From Vibrio jasicida CAIM 1864 = LMG 25398 (GTDB lineage Bacteria > Pseudomonadota > Gammaproteobacteria > Enterobacterales > Vibrionaceae): a DNA stretch of 64,000 nucleotides. Both the position numbers and the translations under genes were made by a program. Where the stretch lies: the NCBI RefSeq assembly GCF_000400365.1, contig NZ_BAOG01000045.1:50822-114821 (forward strand). Reading direction: 5' to 3'. Positions 52,916 to 60,599 of this stretch are shown piece after piece. The notes beneath the pieces were generated by a model, which saw nothing but the letters and a program-made list of their open reading frames with translations, was not told the DNA's origin and did not search any database. The stretch's first letter is position 1. Each line of letters starts with the position of its first letter.

Positions 52916-53313
52916 CCCTACTTCACCTAATCCATTTAACTATCGGCATCGGTAATACGTCATTAACCCATTCACCTATCCGTTACGTTTCATTATTTTA
53001 TTCAACAAAACGATTAATAAGCTTGGCTTTATATAACAGGGTAGATACAAATGCAAACCATTATTATTATCATTAGTTGATTATTTTATAAATTTAAAAG
53101 ATGGTAGGGCTCGGTAATTCAGATCGAGTGTGCTCCTTGCTTATCGATAAGGAAAATAACCAAGTGACTTCAAAAAGCAGGATTCAAAACAAAGAGGGAA
53201 TTTACGTTTCGAGACGATTGGGCAAGCGGCTAAGTGATAGGCACTTGCCCATAAGATGAATTACGCTGCGGCGGTGAGAAAAAGTGGATGAGGTCCGCAG
53301 CCGTTTGATGACA
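52916..53313. other. Intergenic region upstream of fhuC
   Basis: It contains the Fur box at 53059-53077 and two hairpin-capable repeats near 53219-53251 (TGGGCAAG/CTTGCCCA) and 53267-53308 (GCTGCGG/CCGCAGC). Neither has a T run that would make it a clear terminator, and I cannot support an RNA gene. The second may end the 71-residue minus-strand gene's neighbour transcript. Confidence 0.45.
53059..53077 (-). promoter_or_regulatory. Fur box upstream of fhuC
   Basis: On the minus strand this reads ACTAATGATAATAATAATG, matching the Fur consensus at 14 of 19 positions including the core AATGATAAT. It lies in the only AT-rich promoter region of the fhu locus, as expected for iron-repressed siderophore uptake. 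Confidence 0.75.
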
Positions 53314-53529
53314 TTAGTGACGAGCGTCAGCGCCAAATTCTACTTCTTTATAGATATCGGCCAGCGACTTCTTACCTTGTCTGTCTTTGGCTGAACGCTT
53401 CTTAGGTTGGTAATAATGCTCTTGGTCATGCAAAGCTTCTTCGTGTTCTTTTGCAGACTCTACGAATTCATCATTCGCAAGTGCTTGTTGGCGTAAGCGG
53501 TTTACTCTTTCAAGGGTTTCCCACAACAT
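53314..53529 (-). CDS. Small hydrophilic hypothetical protein
   Basis: A 71-residue charged protein (MLWETLERVNRLRQQALANDEFVESAKEHEE...) predicted to be helical. A strong ribosome-binding site (GGAGGTG) precedes the ATG, supporting that it is real. No domain recognised. It ends near an intergenic region with hairpins; neighbours do not suggest a role. Confidence 0.6.
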   Translation of the reverse strand: MLWETLERVNRLRQQALANDEFVESAKEHEEALHDQEHYYQPKKRSAKDRQGKKSLADIYKEVEFGADARH

Positions 53530-53628
53530 ACTTCACCTCCAAACGAGTTACTGTATACATATACAGTATTGTTTATAATGACCTCCTAGTCAACATTTTG
53601 ATTCCCTTCACGGTTTACTCCTCTACTT

Positions 53629-54753
53629 TCACATTAATCCCATGCCTGCATAATGCTCTGGGTATTTATGGATGATTTGCTTTAAGTAATCTTGATGATC
53701 ACGTAAAGCGTTGACGCATTCTCTTGATAACAATCCCTGATACACAAGCTTTTCTAACTCTAATAACGCATATGGGATCGACCACGCCTGACGATATGGA
53801 TGGTGGGTAGTCATCACATCGAACACATTAGCGACAGCGACAATTTTGGCCGCAATAGGAATATCGATGTCCTCCAATCCATACGGATAACCCGACCCAT
53901 TTAAGTTCTCGTGTTGATATGTCATGATTTGGTGGAACAAGGTAATGCTTGGATGCACTGGGTTACCAATTCTCGCAACAATGTTATCTGCGGCTTCTAT
54001 GCATTGTTCGATGTGCTCTTGTAGTCGCGATTCTTGCTCGCGAGATAAATGATGGCGACGGCAAACAATGTCGGCTGGTAAAGCGGTCTCACTCAAAGAG
54101 TGGTACCTCGCAAACATCCCAATCTGCTCCACCACTTCATCACTGAGTTGGTGACGGTCGGCAATGTGAGTGGCGATCACTTGACTGTAAAGTCCCATCC
54201 TCTTGCTATGAGAAAACACTTCGGGCGAATAGCCTGGCATCAAGCAGTGCATCCGTTCTGCAAGTATTTCGATTGCATTAACCACATTGTCCTCCGATTC
54301 CACAGCAAACTGTACCATTTCGAAATACGGTTTGAGGCCATTCAGCGCTTCTAAACTAAAGGCATTTGGTTGGATGGAGTTGAGGAACACAAAACCAGTA
54401 AAGGTTTGCTGATCATAGCAAGGGACAGCAACAGAGGAGTGATAACCGTGTTTAAGTAATGTCTGAACACGTGAGCAATGGTTGATGTCGTAGAGATCGT
54501 TAACCACACGAGGGACGGCGTTATCAGCCGCGAGACTAAGATTGTGAAGCTTGCGCAATGGCGCTTCATGATGCGCTAGACACCAAGTATCAAACTCACT
54601 TTCAGCAAAAGATTTTAGCACACCTTGCTTAGGGTGATATTTGGCAAACGACACCCTATCAATGCATGGCAAATGGACCTGCATCCTATTTTTCAATGTT
54701 TGCATTTGCTCATTAAGCGGCTTTGCAAACGGGTAAAAACTCTGGTGCGCCAT
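53629..54753 (-). CDS. HD-GYP-like protein with degenerate catalytic motif and N-terminal GAF-like domain
   Basis: A 374-residue protein. Residues about 20-160 resemble a GAF-type sensor (DRVSFAKYHPKQGVLKSF...GYHSSVAVPCYDQQTFTGFVFLNS). The C-terminal part is an HD-GYP domain in outline: SHSKRMGLYSQVIA, then IMTYQHENLNGSGYPYGLEDIDIPIAAKIVAVANVFDVMTTHHPYR. The metal-binding His-Asp pair that should follow the first helix is replaced by ARYHSLSE, so the phosphodiesterase is probably inactive and may act as a c-di-GMP sensor or scaffold. It is monocistronic. Confidence 0.8.
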   Translation of the reverse strand: MAHQSFYPFAKPLNEQMQTLKNRMQVHLPCIDRVSFAKYHPKQGVLKSFAESEFDTWCLAHHEAPLRKLHNLSLAADNAVPRVVNDLYDINHCSRVQTLLKHGYHSSVAVPCYDQQTFTGFVFLNSIQPNAFSLEALNGLKPYFEMVQFAVESEDNVVNAIEILAERMHCLMPGYSPEVFSHSKRMGLYSQVIATHIADRHQLSDEVVEQIGMFARYHSLSETALPADIVCRRHHLSREQESRLQEHIEQCIEAADNIVARIGNPVHPSITLFHQIMTYQHENLNGSGYPYGLEDIDIPIAAKIVAVANVFDVMTTHHPYRQAWSIPYALLELEKLVYQGLLSRECVNALRDHQDYLKQIIHKYPEHYAGMGLM

Positions 54754-54947
54754 ACTTCACCTCCACACCCAAGTAGAGAAATACCGAAGAAAAGGCTCAT
54801 TAAAGTCAGCGTATTTGATGTGATTAGAGCGGCTTTTCTCCACCTAAATTATCGACATACCACAGTCTAAGTGTACGAAATAAAAACAGTTTTCCGCCAA
54901 TATTTTCACCGAATATTCTACGGTAATTTAATCCAGATCAAAAAAAA

Positions 54948-54973
54948 CCAGTGCGCTGTAACACACTGGCTTT
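54948..54973 (-). terminator. Terminator after the aromatic amino-acid transporter gene
   Basis: CCAGTG...CACTGG hairpin (54948-54953 and 54964-54969) with a run of seven Ts on the minus strand, 20 bases after the stop. Confidence 0.75.
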
Positions 54974-54993
54974 CGTTTTATTCACCGTTTCTA

Positions 54994-56199
54994 TTAACCA
55001 AGCGCAGGTAGCACTCCCAGAGTAATCAATACTTGTGCCAAAACAATGCCTGTTCCTACAATCCCCGTTACCGCCAACGCACCTTGGCCTCCTGCAACGC
55101 GGTATTCACCAGTAAACTCTTCAGATCGACGTACTTTCACCACCATCACCAGAGGTAAGAAAATCGCAAGGATTGCCAACGCAATTGCAGCGTAACCTAA
55201 TGCCATAATAAAGCCTTGTGGGTAAAACAGTGCAAAGCCAAGCGGCGGCGTAAAAGTTATGACAGCCGCCACCAAACGGTTTGGTTTTTCGCTATCGCCT
55301 TTGATGGTGTCACCCAAGAATTCAAACAGGCCTAAACTCACTCCCAAGAAAGAGGTCAGAAGAGCTAAGTCGGCAAATACACCAACAACACTGCCAAGAT
55401 TGGACTGATGAACCGTTTGAGAAAGCTGTCCAATCAGTGCACTCAAACCACCATTTTCAACCAGTGTTTCTTGGCTTACGACGCCTAAAGTGACGATCTG
55501 CCAGAAAATGTAAATCACTAATGGAATGGTCGAACCCACAATGATCGCTTTACGTAGCGATGATGTGTCGCCGTCTAGGTAGTTCACAATCGCAGGAATA
55601 CTGCCGTGAAAACCAAAAGAGGTGAAGATGACTGGAATTGCTGCAACGATAAGGCCTTGTTCAATTGGCATGCTCAATAAGTAAGATTCGGTCACATTTG
55701 GCGCAAGAAATGACAACACTGCAATCATGGTCACCATTTTAAGACCAAACAATACGCGGTTTACTTTGTCTACAGTGCCAGTACCCACTGTCACAACCAT
55801 GGTTACAATAAGAGTAAAGATGATGGTTGAAGTCGAACCTGAAATATCCAGCCCAAACCACTCTGTTAGACGGTCACCAAACTGAGCACCACCACCAGCG
55901 ATATAAGCAGCACACAATGAGTAAAACAAGAAAAGCATGGCAAAGCTTGCAACCCACTTGCCCTTCTGACCAAGAATTTGTTTCGCTAGAGTATGAAGAG
56001 TTGCACTGCTATCGGCATACTGATGAAGCTCCAACATCAATAGCGCGGTAAACGCCATTAATGCCCACAGACCTAGCATGATCAGCAAGGAAGTCGTGAA
56101 ACCAATACCCGCAGAGGCAAGAGGAAGTGCCAGCATACCGGCACCAATTGTAGTCCCTGCAATAATCAGGGTACTACCAAACACTTTAGATCGACTCAT
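54994..56199 (-). CDS. Aromatic amino-acid transporter (HAAAP family, TyrP/Mtr-like)
   Basis: A 401-residue inner-membrane protein with 11 hydrophobic segments. The N-terminus SKVFGSTLIIAGTTIGAGMLALPLASAGIGF matches the hydroxy/aromatic amino-acid permease family signature, and SFGFHGSIPAIVNYLDGD is the conserved mid-protein block. It imports tyrosine, tryptophan or phenylalanine with protons. Two TyrR-like operators lie at the start codon (56200-56217) and at 56348-56365, which favours tyrosine transport. Confidence 0.88.
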   Translation of the reverse strand: MSRSKVFGSTLIIAGTTIGAGMLALPLASAGIGFTTSLLIMLGLWALMAFTALLMLELHQYADSSATLHTLAKQILGQKGKWVASFAMLFLFYSLCAAYIAGGGAQFGDRLTEWFGLDISGSTSTIIFTLIVTMVVTVGTGTVDKVNRVLFGLKMVTMIAVLSFLAPNVTESYLLSMPIEQGLIVAAIPVIFTSFGFHGSIPAIVNYLDGDTSSLRKAIIVGSTIPLVIYIFWQIVTLGVVSQETLVENGGLSALIGQLSQTVHQSNLGSVVGVFADLALLTSFLGVSLGLFEFLGDTIKGDSEKPNRLVAAVITFTPPLGFALFYPQGFIMALGYAAIALAILAIFLPLVMVVKVRRSEEFTGEYRVAGGQGALAVTGIVGTGIVLAQVLITLGVLPALG

Positions 56200-56217
56200 T
56201 GTATATTTATCTTTACA
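56200..56217 (-). promoter_or_regulatory. TyrR-like operator overlapping the ribosome-binding region
   Basis: TGTATATTTATCTTTACA fits the TyrR box TGTAAA-N6-TTTACA with one mismatch in the left arm. It is directly next to the transporter's ATG and would cover the ribosome-binding site. Confidence 0.55.
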
Positions 56218-56347
56218 GCTTAATAAGATTTATTAGCATCAGATCGGGCAACGGCACCATAAACCTAACACCATGTTCGTAATGAAGCTGATTCTGTAGG
56301 ATCTTTAGAATAATATCAAGCAAAGTGTAAGGATAAAAAACCACTAC

Positions 56348-56365
56348 TGTATATTTTAATTTACA
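56348..56365 (-). promoter_or_regulatory. Second TyrR-like operator
   Basis: TGTATATTTTAATTTACA has the same arms as the site at 56200 and the same single mismatch to TGTAAA-N6-TTTACA. It lies about 150 bases upstream of the transporter, just past the end of the alcohol dehydrogenase gene on the same strand. Confidence 0.55.
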
Positions 56366-56373
56366 ACCATATC

Positions 56374-57564
56374 TTAAGTGCGAATTTCAGAAAGTAACTG
56401 AGCACATTCTTGCTCATTCATGAATTTGGGTACTGGGTAGTTCCAATGCGCTTCTTTCAAGATCAACGCCACTAACTCTTCTGTGTCCGAACTGTTAAGC
56501 ACTGGTGTGTGTTTTTCGATGCCAATCACTTCATACAACTCTTCGATACGATCGAGAAAGTTTTGGGCACTGGCAGAATCGGCGCTACTTCCTAACAAGG
56601 CGTAACTCAAAGCAATCAGTTGTGGCTCTATCTCTGGCAGCGAAAACTTAAGAACCGGTAACAAAGCAAGACCATTCGCCATTCCATGAGGCAATCCATA
56701 TTTTGCTCCTAAGTTATGGGCAAAGGCATGAACGTAACCTAAGCTCGCTTTGGTGAACGCTAACCCGGCATAATAAGATGCCATCGCCATTTTATGCCTT
56801 GCTTCTACGTCTTCCCCCTGTTCTACCACTTTAGGCAAATACTTAAAGATGAGTTTAATGGCTGCAACGGAGTAGGCTTTTGTTTCTTGTGATGCATTGC
56901 GGGATACATACGCTTCAACAGCGTGCGTCAATGCATCAATCCCCGTATCCGCCGTAATCTTTGCTGGTAAGCCCAACAACAGATCTGCATCCAATGCCGC
57001 CATCAATGGCACGAGTTTAGGATCCATTAACGGCGTTTTAAGGTGGGTAACGGGGTCGGAAACTACAGCGGCAATGGTCACCTCAGATCCTGTACCCGAT
57101 GTGGTTGGGATAACAAATAAAGGCGCTGGTGTTCTCCAGACACGAAACAACCCCGCGAGTTTTTTGATGGGACGCTTATTCGTCACTTTAGCGGCAATCA
57201 CCTTGGCACAATCCATTGCCGAGCCACCACCCAGCGCTAAAATCGCATCGCATCCGGATTCCAGATAAACATCTAAGCCACGTTCAACATGGTCATAAGT
57301 TGGGTCTGGCTTCACCTCTGAGAATACAACAACCTCTAATCCATTAGAGCTTGCGCGCTCTGCAACTTGCTCTGCCATTCCGATCTGGACAAGCCCCTCA
57401 TCTGTCACCAACAACAATCGCTGAAAGCCCAGATCGCTGACCGCCTCACACAATTCATTAACGGAGCCAGAACCCGAAAATAGCGTTGGCTTTGGCAGAG
57501 GAAGAACGTGAGCGGCCACTTTGAGTCCATTGGTATAACCGCGATAGAGAAAATGTTTCAGCAT
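56374..57564 (-). CDS. Iron-containing alcohol dehydrogenase
   Basis: A 396-residue group III alcohol dehydrogenase. The nucleotide-binding region is DAILALGGGSAMDCAKVIA. Metal-site histidines are in DALTHAVEAYVSRNAS and YVHAFAHNLGAKYGLPHGMANGLALLPV, the two family signatures. It probably reduces an aldehyde with NAD(P)H and Fe(II). It ends 175 bases before the amino-acid transporter start, with the second TyrR-like site between them, so a shared transcript is not required. The substrate is unknown. Confidence 0.92.
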   Translation of the reverse strand: MLKHFLYRGYTNGLKVAAHVLPLPKPTLFSGSGSVNELCEAVSDLGFQRLLLVTDEGLVQIGMAEQVAERASSNGLEVVVFSEVKPDPTYDHVERGLDVYLESGCDAILALGGGSAMDCAKVIAAKVTNKRPIKKLAGLFRVWRTPAPLFVIPTTSGTGSEVTIAAVVSDPVTHLKTPLMDPKLVPLMAALDADLLLGLPAKITADTGIDALTHAVEAYVSRNASQETKAYSVAAIKLIFKYLPKVVEQGEDVEARHKMAMASYYAGLAFTKASLGYVHAFAHNLGAKYGLPHGMANGLALLPVLKFSLPEIEPQLIALSYALLGSSADSASAQNFLDRIEELYEVIGIEKHTPVLNSSDTEELVALILKEAHWNYPVPKFMNEQECAQLLSEIRT

Positions 57565-57742
57565 ACAAATTCCTTTTGTGTTTTGGCTGAGCGTATGACT
57601 TAGTCATTCTAGATGTTTTTTCAATCACTTCGAGATCGAGAGCTCACAGAATCTTGTATTTGTTTCTCTCACAGCCCAACCCGACCAAACCAATGATTAT
57701 CGACTATTCTATTACTTATGTACCAACGCTTGAGGACATGCC

Positions 57743-58240
57743 ATGGGATACAAGCTGTTTGCTCTGATGGCCTTTTCTGGCTCAGTTTTCGCGAGTTCAT
57801 TAGCGAGCTTTCCAGAAAACCTCGACAGACTTGTGCTTGTAAAACAGAGCGTTATTCCGGCCAGAGATGTAGTGTTGCCACCAAACACACCCACTTTTGT
57901 GCAAGAAACAGTGAAGATGTACAACTGGACGAATCAAGGAAGAGGCACAAACCTGAGCATATATGTCCCAAAACACAAAGTAGAAGCTTATAAAAAGCAC
58001 GGCCCATATACCGATGGCTTAACGGCAGTTGCGATATACGAAGAAGAAAACATTATTTTTGTCACCGAGCATCTTGCTGGTGAAGCGCTTTACGGGAGTT
58101 ATGATCGGCAGGGAAACGACATATCCGATAGTCACCCCTCTCTGAGAATTGAAGCTTGCTATCGCTGTCATAACGGATACAAAGACATCTGCGTCAATGG
58201 TACTTGTGCGGTGCCCATCATTGATGTGTTTAATGAGTAA
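57743..58240 (+). CDS. Periplasmic protein with one CXXCH haem motif (cytochrome P460-like?)
   Basis: A 165-residue exported protein: signal MGYKLFALMAFSGSVFASSLA, then a mostly beta-rich body (TNLSIYVPKHKVEAYKKHGPYTDGLTAVAIYEEENIIFVTEH). Near the C-terminus is one c-type haem motif, Cys139-Tyr-Arg-Cys142-His143, followed by two more cysteines (150 and 155). A single C-terminal CXXCH on a small beta domain recalls cytochrome P460 or cytochrome c'-beta, but I am not certain of the family. The gene ends 8 bases before a membrane diguanylate cyclase gene, so the protein may sense a redox or gas signal for it. Confidence 0.65.
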   Translation: MGYKLFALMAFSGSVFASSLASFPENLDRLVLVKQSVIPARDVVLPPNTPTFVQETVKMYNWTNQGRGTNLSIYVPKHKVEAYKKHGPYTDGLTAVAIYEEENIIFVTEHLAGEALYGSYDRQGNDISDSHPSLRIEACYRCHNGYKDICVNGTCAVPIIDVFNE

Positions 58241-58248
58241 TTCATATT

Positions 58249-59676
58249 GTGGGAACATCAATAAGAATAAAGATCTTCCTCTCGCATTTTGTTCTCGTCA
58301 TTCTCATGATTGGTGCTTTGGGTTACTACAACTTTCATAACTCAATGGACACCATCATTAAAACGACGATCGTCTCTCGTGAGCAGAGTGCGAGCGCGCT
58401 AATTCATCACATCAGCGATGCGGTTCATGGCGGCAACTATGCAAACTTAATGTTGCCAAGCTTTAAAGATGAATTGGAAATGCATACGGATTTGCGTTAC
58501 CTCTACGTCAACGGCCATTCCTCAGTGTCGAAAACCCCAGTGTCCGTCACTTACAATCGAAATGCCCAAGAGATTTGGCGATCCGATTATCCCCCAACTT
58601 TTGAGCAGGACTTAGATCAACGCATTGCCAGACTGACATCCGTGAAAAAAACAGGCTCACAATCGAGTGTAAAAGTGCAATACCTGCTCGCCCGACTCAA
58701 CGACGCCCGTGAGCAGTACTATTTAAGTAAAGAGTTGGAAGAAGACCACACGTTGGATCTCTACCCTTGTCGGGTAATCGGAAAAAGCCACATAAGCTTT
58801 GAGAAAGACATCCTCTATATCACATTACCATTAAACGGGGACATTCAAGGCAACATTGAATTGCTTTACGACATACAGCTCGTAAGGGATATTCGAGAGG
58901 AGTTTGTTGTCGATTCTATCCGCGAAATCGTGTTAGGAATGGCGATTTCTTATCCTCTTTTATTGCTGCTTTCTTATCACATCTCTTCGCCAATCAACAA
59001 CTTATCTACTTTTATGCGTCAAAATTTTGAAACCATCAGTTTGTTTCAAGTCCCTAATACCAAAAGAAAAGATGAAATCGGAGATTTAGCGCGCGCCTTT
59101 AGCCATCTTGTCGACAAAGTTGTCCGCAAAAACAGAGAACTCGATGACATGGTGAAGCACGACCCCTTAACCGGTCTGTATAATCGCCGTTCTCTTGAAG
59201 CATCATTTCGCTCATTGTGTTATCAATCGAACAAAATGTTCATCGCGTGTTTCTTTATCGATATCGATCACTTTAAGGAGTTTAATGATCATAGGGGTCA
59301 CTTGCAGGGTGATAAAGCCTTGCAAAAAGTTGCGAAGACCTTGGAATCTTTCGCCGTACAAACTCACGGCTATGCTTTGCGCTTAGGAGGCGAAGAATTT
59401 GTTGTGCTTGCCCCTGTTCACGATACTAGAGAGGCGTTAGCGCGAGGCAACCAACTGCGCGGACGGGTTAAACAACTGGAAATCATTCATCATGATGAGC
59501 CGATCATCAAGTATCTAACGATCTCCATTGGTATTAGCCTTTCAGAGCGCACGCAAGCCGACATCATAGACCCAAACCGCCTGTTAGATGAATCAGACGA
59601 AGCCTTGTATGCAGCAAAAGATCTAGGCCGCGACCAAGTCGTGCTCTATTCAAACGAAAGCAGGGACAGCGCCTAA
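58249..59676 (+). CDS. Membrane diguanylate cyclase (HAMP-GGDEF) linked to the haem protein
   Basis: A 475-residue protein starting at GTG, 8 bases after the CXXCH gene. TM1 is at about residues 8-27, a periplasmic domain of about 190 residues follows, TM2 is at about 222-243, then a HAMP linker (ISSPINNLSTFMRQNFETI...RKDEIGDLARAF) and GGDEF. The catalytic motif is GGEEF (RLGGEEFVVLAP), with DPLTGLYNRRSL and FFIDIDHFKEFNDHRGHLQGD, so it is expected to be active. The operon layout suggests the periplasmic haem protein modulates c-di-GMP synthesis through the periplasmic domain. Confidence 0.9.
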   Translation: MGTSIRIKIFLSHFVLVILMIGALGYYNFHNSMDTIIKTTIVSREQSASALIHHISDAVHGGNYANLMLPSFKDELEMHTDLRYLYVNGHSSVSKTPVSVTYNRNAQEIWRSDYPPTFEQDLDQRIARLTSVKKTGSQSSVKVQYLLARLNDAREQYYLSKELEEDHTLDLYPCRVIGKSHISFEKDILYITLPLNGDIQGNIELLYDIQLVRDIREEFVVDSIREIVLGMAISYPLLLLLSYHISSPINNLSTFMRQNFETISLFQVPNTKRKDEIGDLARAFSHLVDKVVRKNRELDDMVKHDPLTGLYNRRSLEASFRSLCYQSNKMFIACFFIDIDHFKEFNDHRGHLQGDKALQKVAKTLESFAVQTHGYALRLGGEEFVVLAPVHDTREALARGNQLRGRVKQLEIIHHDEPIIKYLTISIGISLSERTQADIIDPNRLLDESDEALYAAKDLGRDQVVLYSNESRDSA

Positions 59677-59713
59677 ACCCAGCCCCTCAAAATCATTCGC
59701 TTAAAAGGCCGAC

Positions 59714-60346
59714 CTAGTAAGCCAGCTCTGGATCGACACAGTGGAAGATCTCACCACTCCCCTGACCTTTTTCCAGCATCTCAAAAAGTAAACGAGCCAC
59801 TTCTTGGCGGTATACCAAACCATGCACTTCTTTAGGTTCAACCAACACACCATTGCCCGTCACTTCACCATCTTTCAAGCCGCCTGGACGAATGATGGTG
59901 TAATCCAAGTCGCTGGTTTGTAGCCATGCTTCCGCTAATGACTTCTCACGCACAACACCACCAAAACCCGCTTTAGAACGGTCAGAAAGGTATTTCCAGC
60001 TATCACCACAACCAAGTGACGTCACTAGAACAAAACGCTTTAGAGAAGCCAGACACGCAGCGTCAACCAGATGTCGATGCCCAAGATAGTCCACTGGGAT
60101 ATCAGCACGGAAGCTACCCATGGTGCTGATGATAATGTCATCTTGATTGAGCTGTGCAACCACCGCGTTAACCTCTTCCGCAACAGTGGCATCACATGCA
60201 AACGTTGACTGACAAATCGCCTTTAATTCTGGGCTTTTGTCTGGATTTCTCGCCACACCGACAACTTCAGCACCTTTCTCTGCAAAATACTGTGCAATTG
60301 CCAAACCAAGACCACTACTTGCACCCCAAACCACCACTCTTTTCAT
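59714..60346 (-). CDS. NAD(P)-binding SDR-like (atypical) oxidoreductase
   Basis: A 210-residue single Rossmann-domain protein: VVVWGASSGLGLAIAQYFAEKGAEVVGVARNP gives the GxxGxG loop, and RFVLVTSLGCGDSWKYL and DLDYTIIRPGGLKDG match atypical SDR (NmrA-like, flavin-reductase-like) proteins. It probably binds NADPH; the reaction is unknown. A partial Fur-box match (AATGATAATGAGAAT, around 60363-60381) lies just upstream of its start and could tie it to iron. Confidence 0.82.
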   Translation of the reverse strand: MKRVVVWGASSGLGLAIAQYFAEKGAEVVGVARNPDKSPELKAICQSTFACDATVAEEVNAVVAQLNQDDIIISTMGSFRADIPVDYLGHRHLVDAACLASLKRFVLVTSLGCGDSWKYLSDRSKAGFGGVVREKSLAEAWLQTSDLDYTIIRPGGLKDGEVTGNGVLVEPKEVHGLVYRQEVARLLFEMLEKGQGSGEIFHCVDPELAY

Positions 60347-60362
60347 AACTTACCTTCCACAC

Positions 60363-60381
60363 AACAATGATAATGAGAATA
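60363..60381 (-). promoter_or_regulatory. Possible Fur box upstream of the SDR-like gene
   Basis: Contains the hexamer series AATGAT-AATGAG-AAT, matching the Fur consensus at about 12 of 19 positions. It lies 17-35 bases before the start codon. The match is weaker than at 26381 and 53059. Confidence 0.35.
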
Positions 60382-60599
60382 CTTTACATCACTAATTGGT
60401 GGCTTTTCAAAGGAAGTCAATCGAACACCTAAAATTCTTTCTAAATCAATACGTAGTTCAAAGAACTGAACGATACTTTCCCCCTAGTGATGAAATTTAC
60501 GTGCGACAACCAGTATTATTCCCGCCATAACTATAAACACATCCTATGCTCGTCATATTTGCTATCAGTTCGCTGCTGCATTCCCTTAAAACTAGAAAA

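Noticed and set aside
53219..53308. Small RNA gene from two hairpins upstream of fhuC
   Set aside because: Neither hairpin has a terminator-like T run and no promoter could be picked out by eye.
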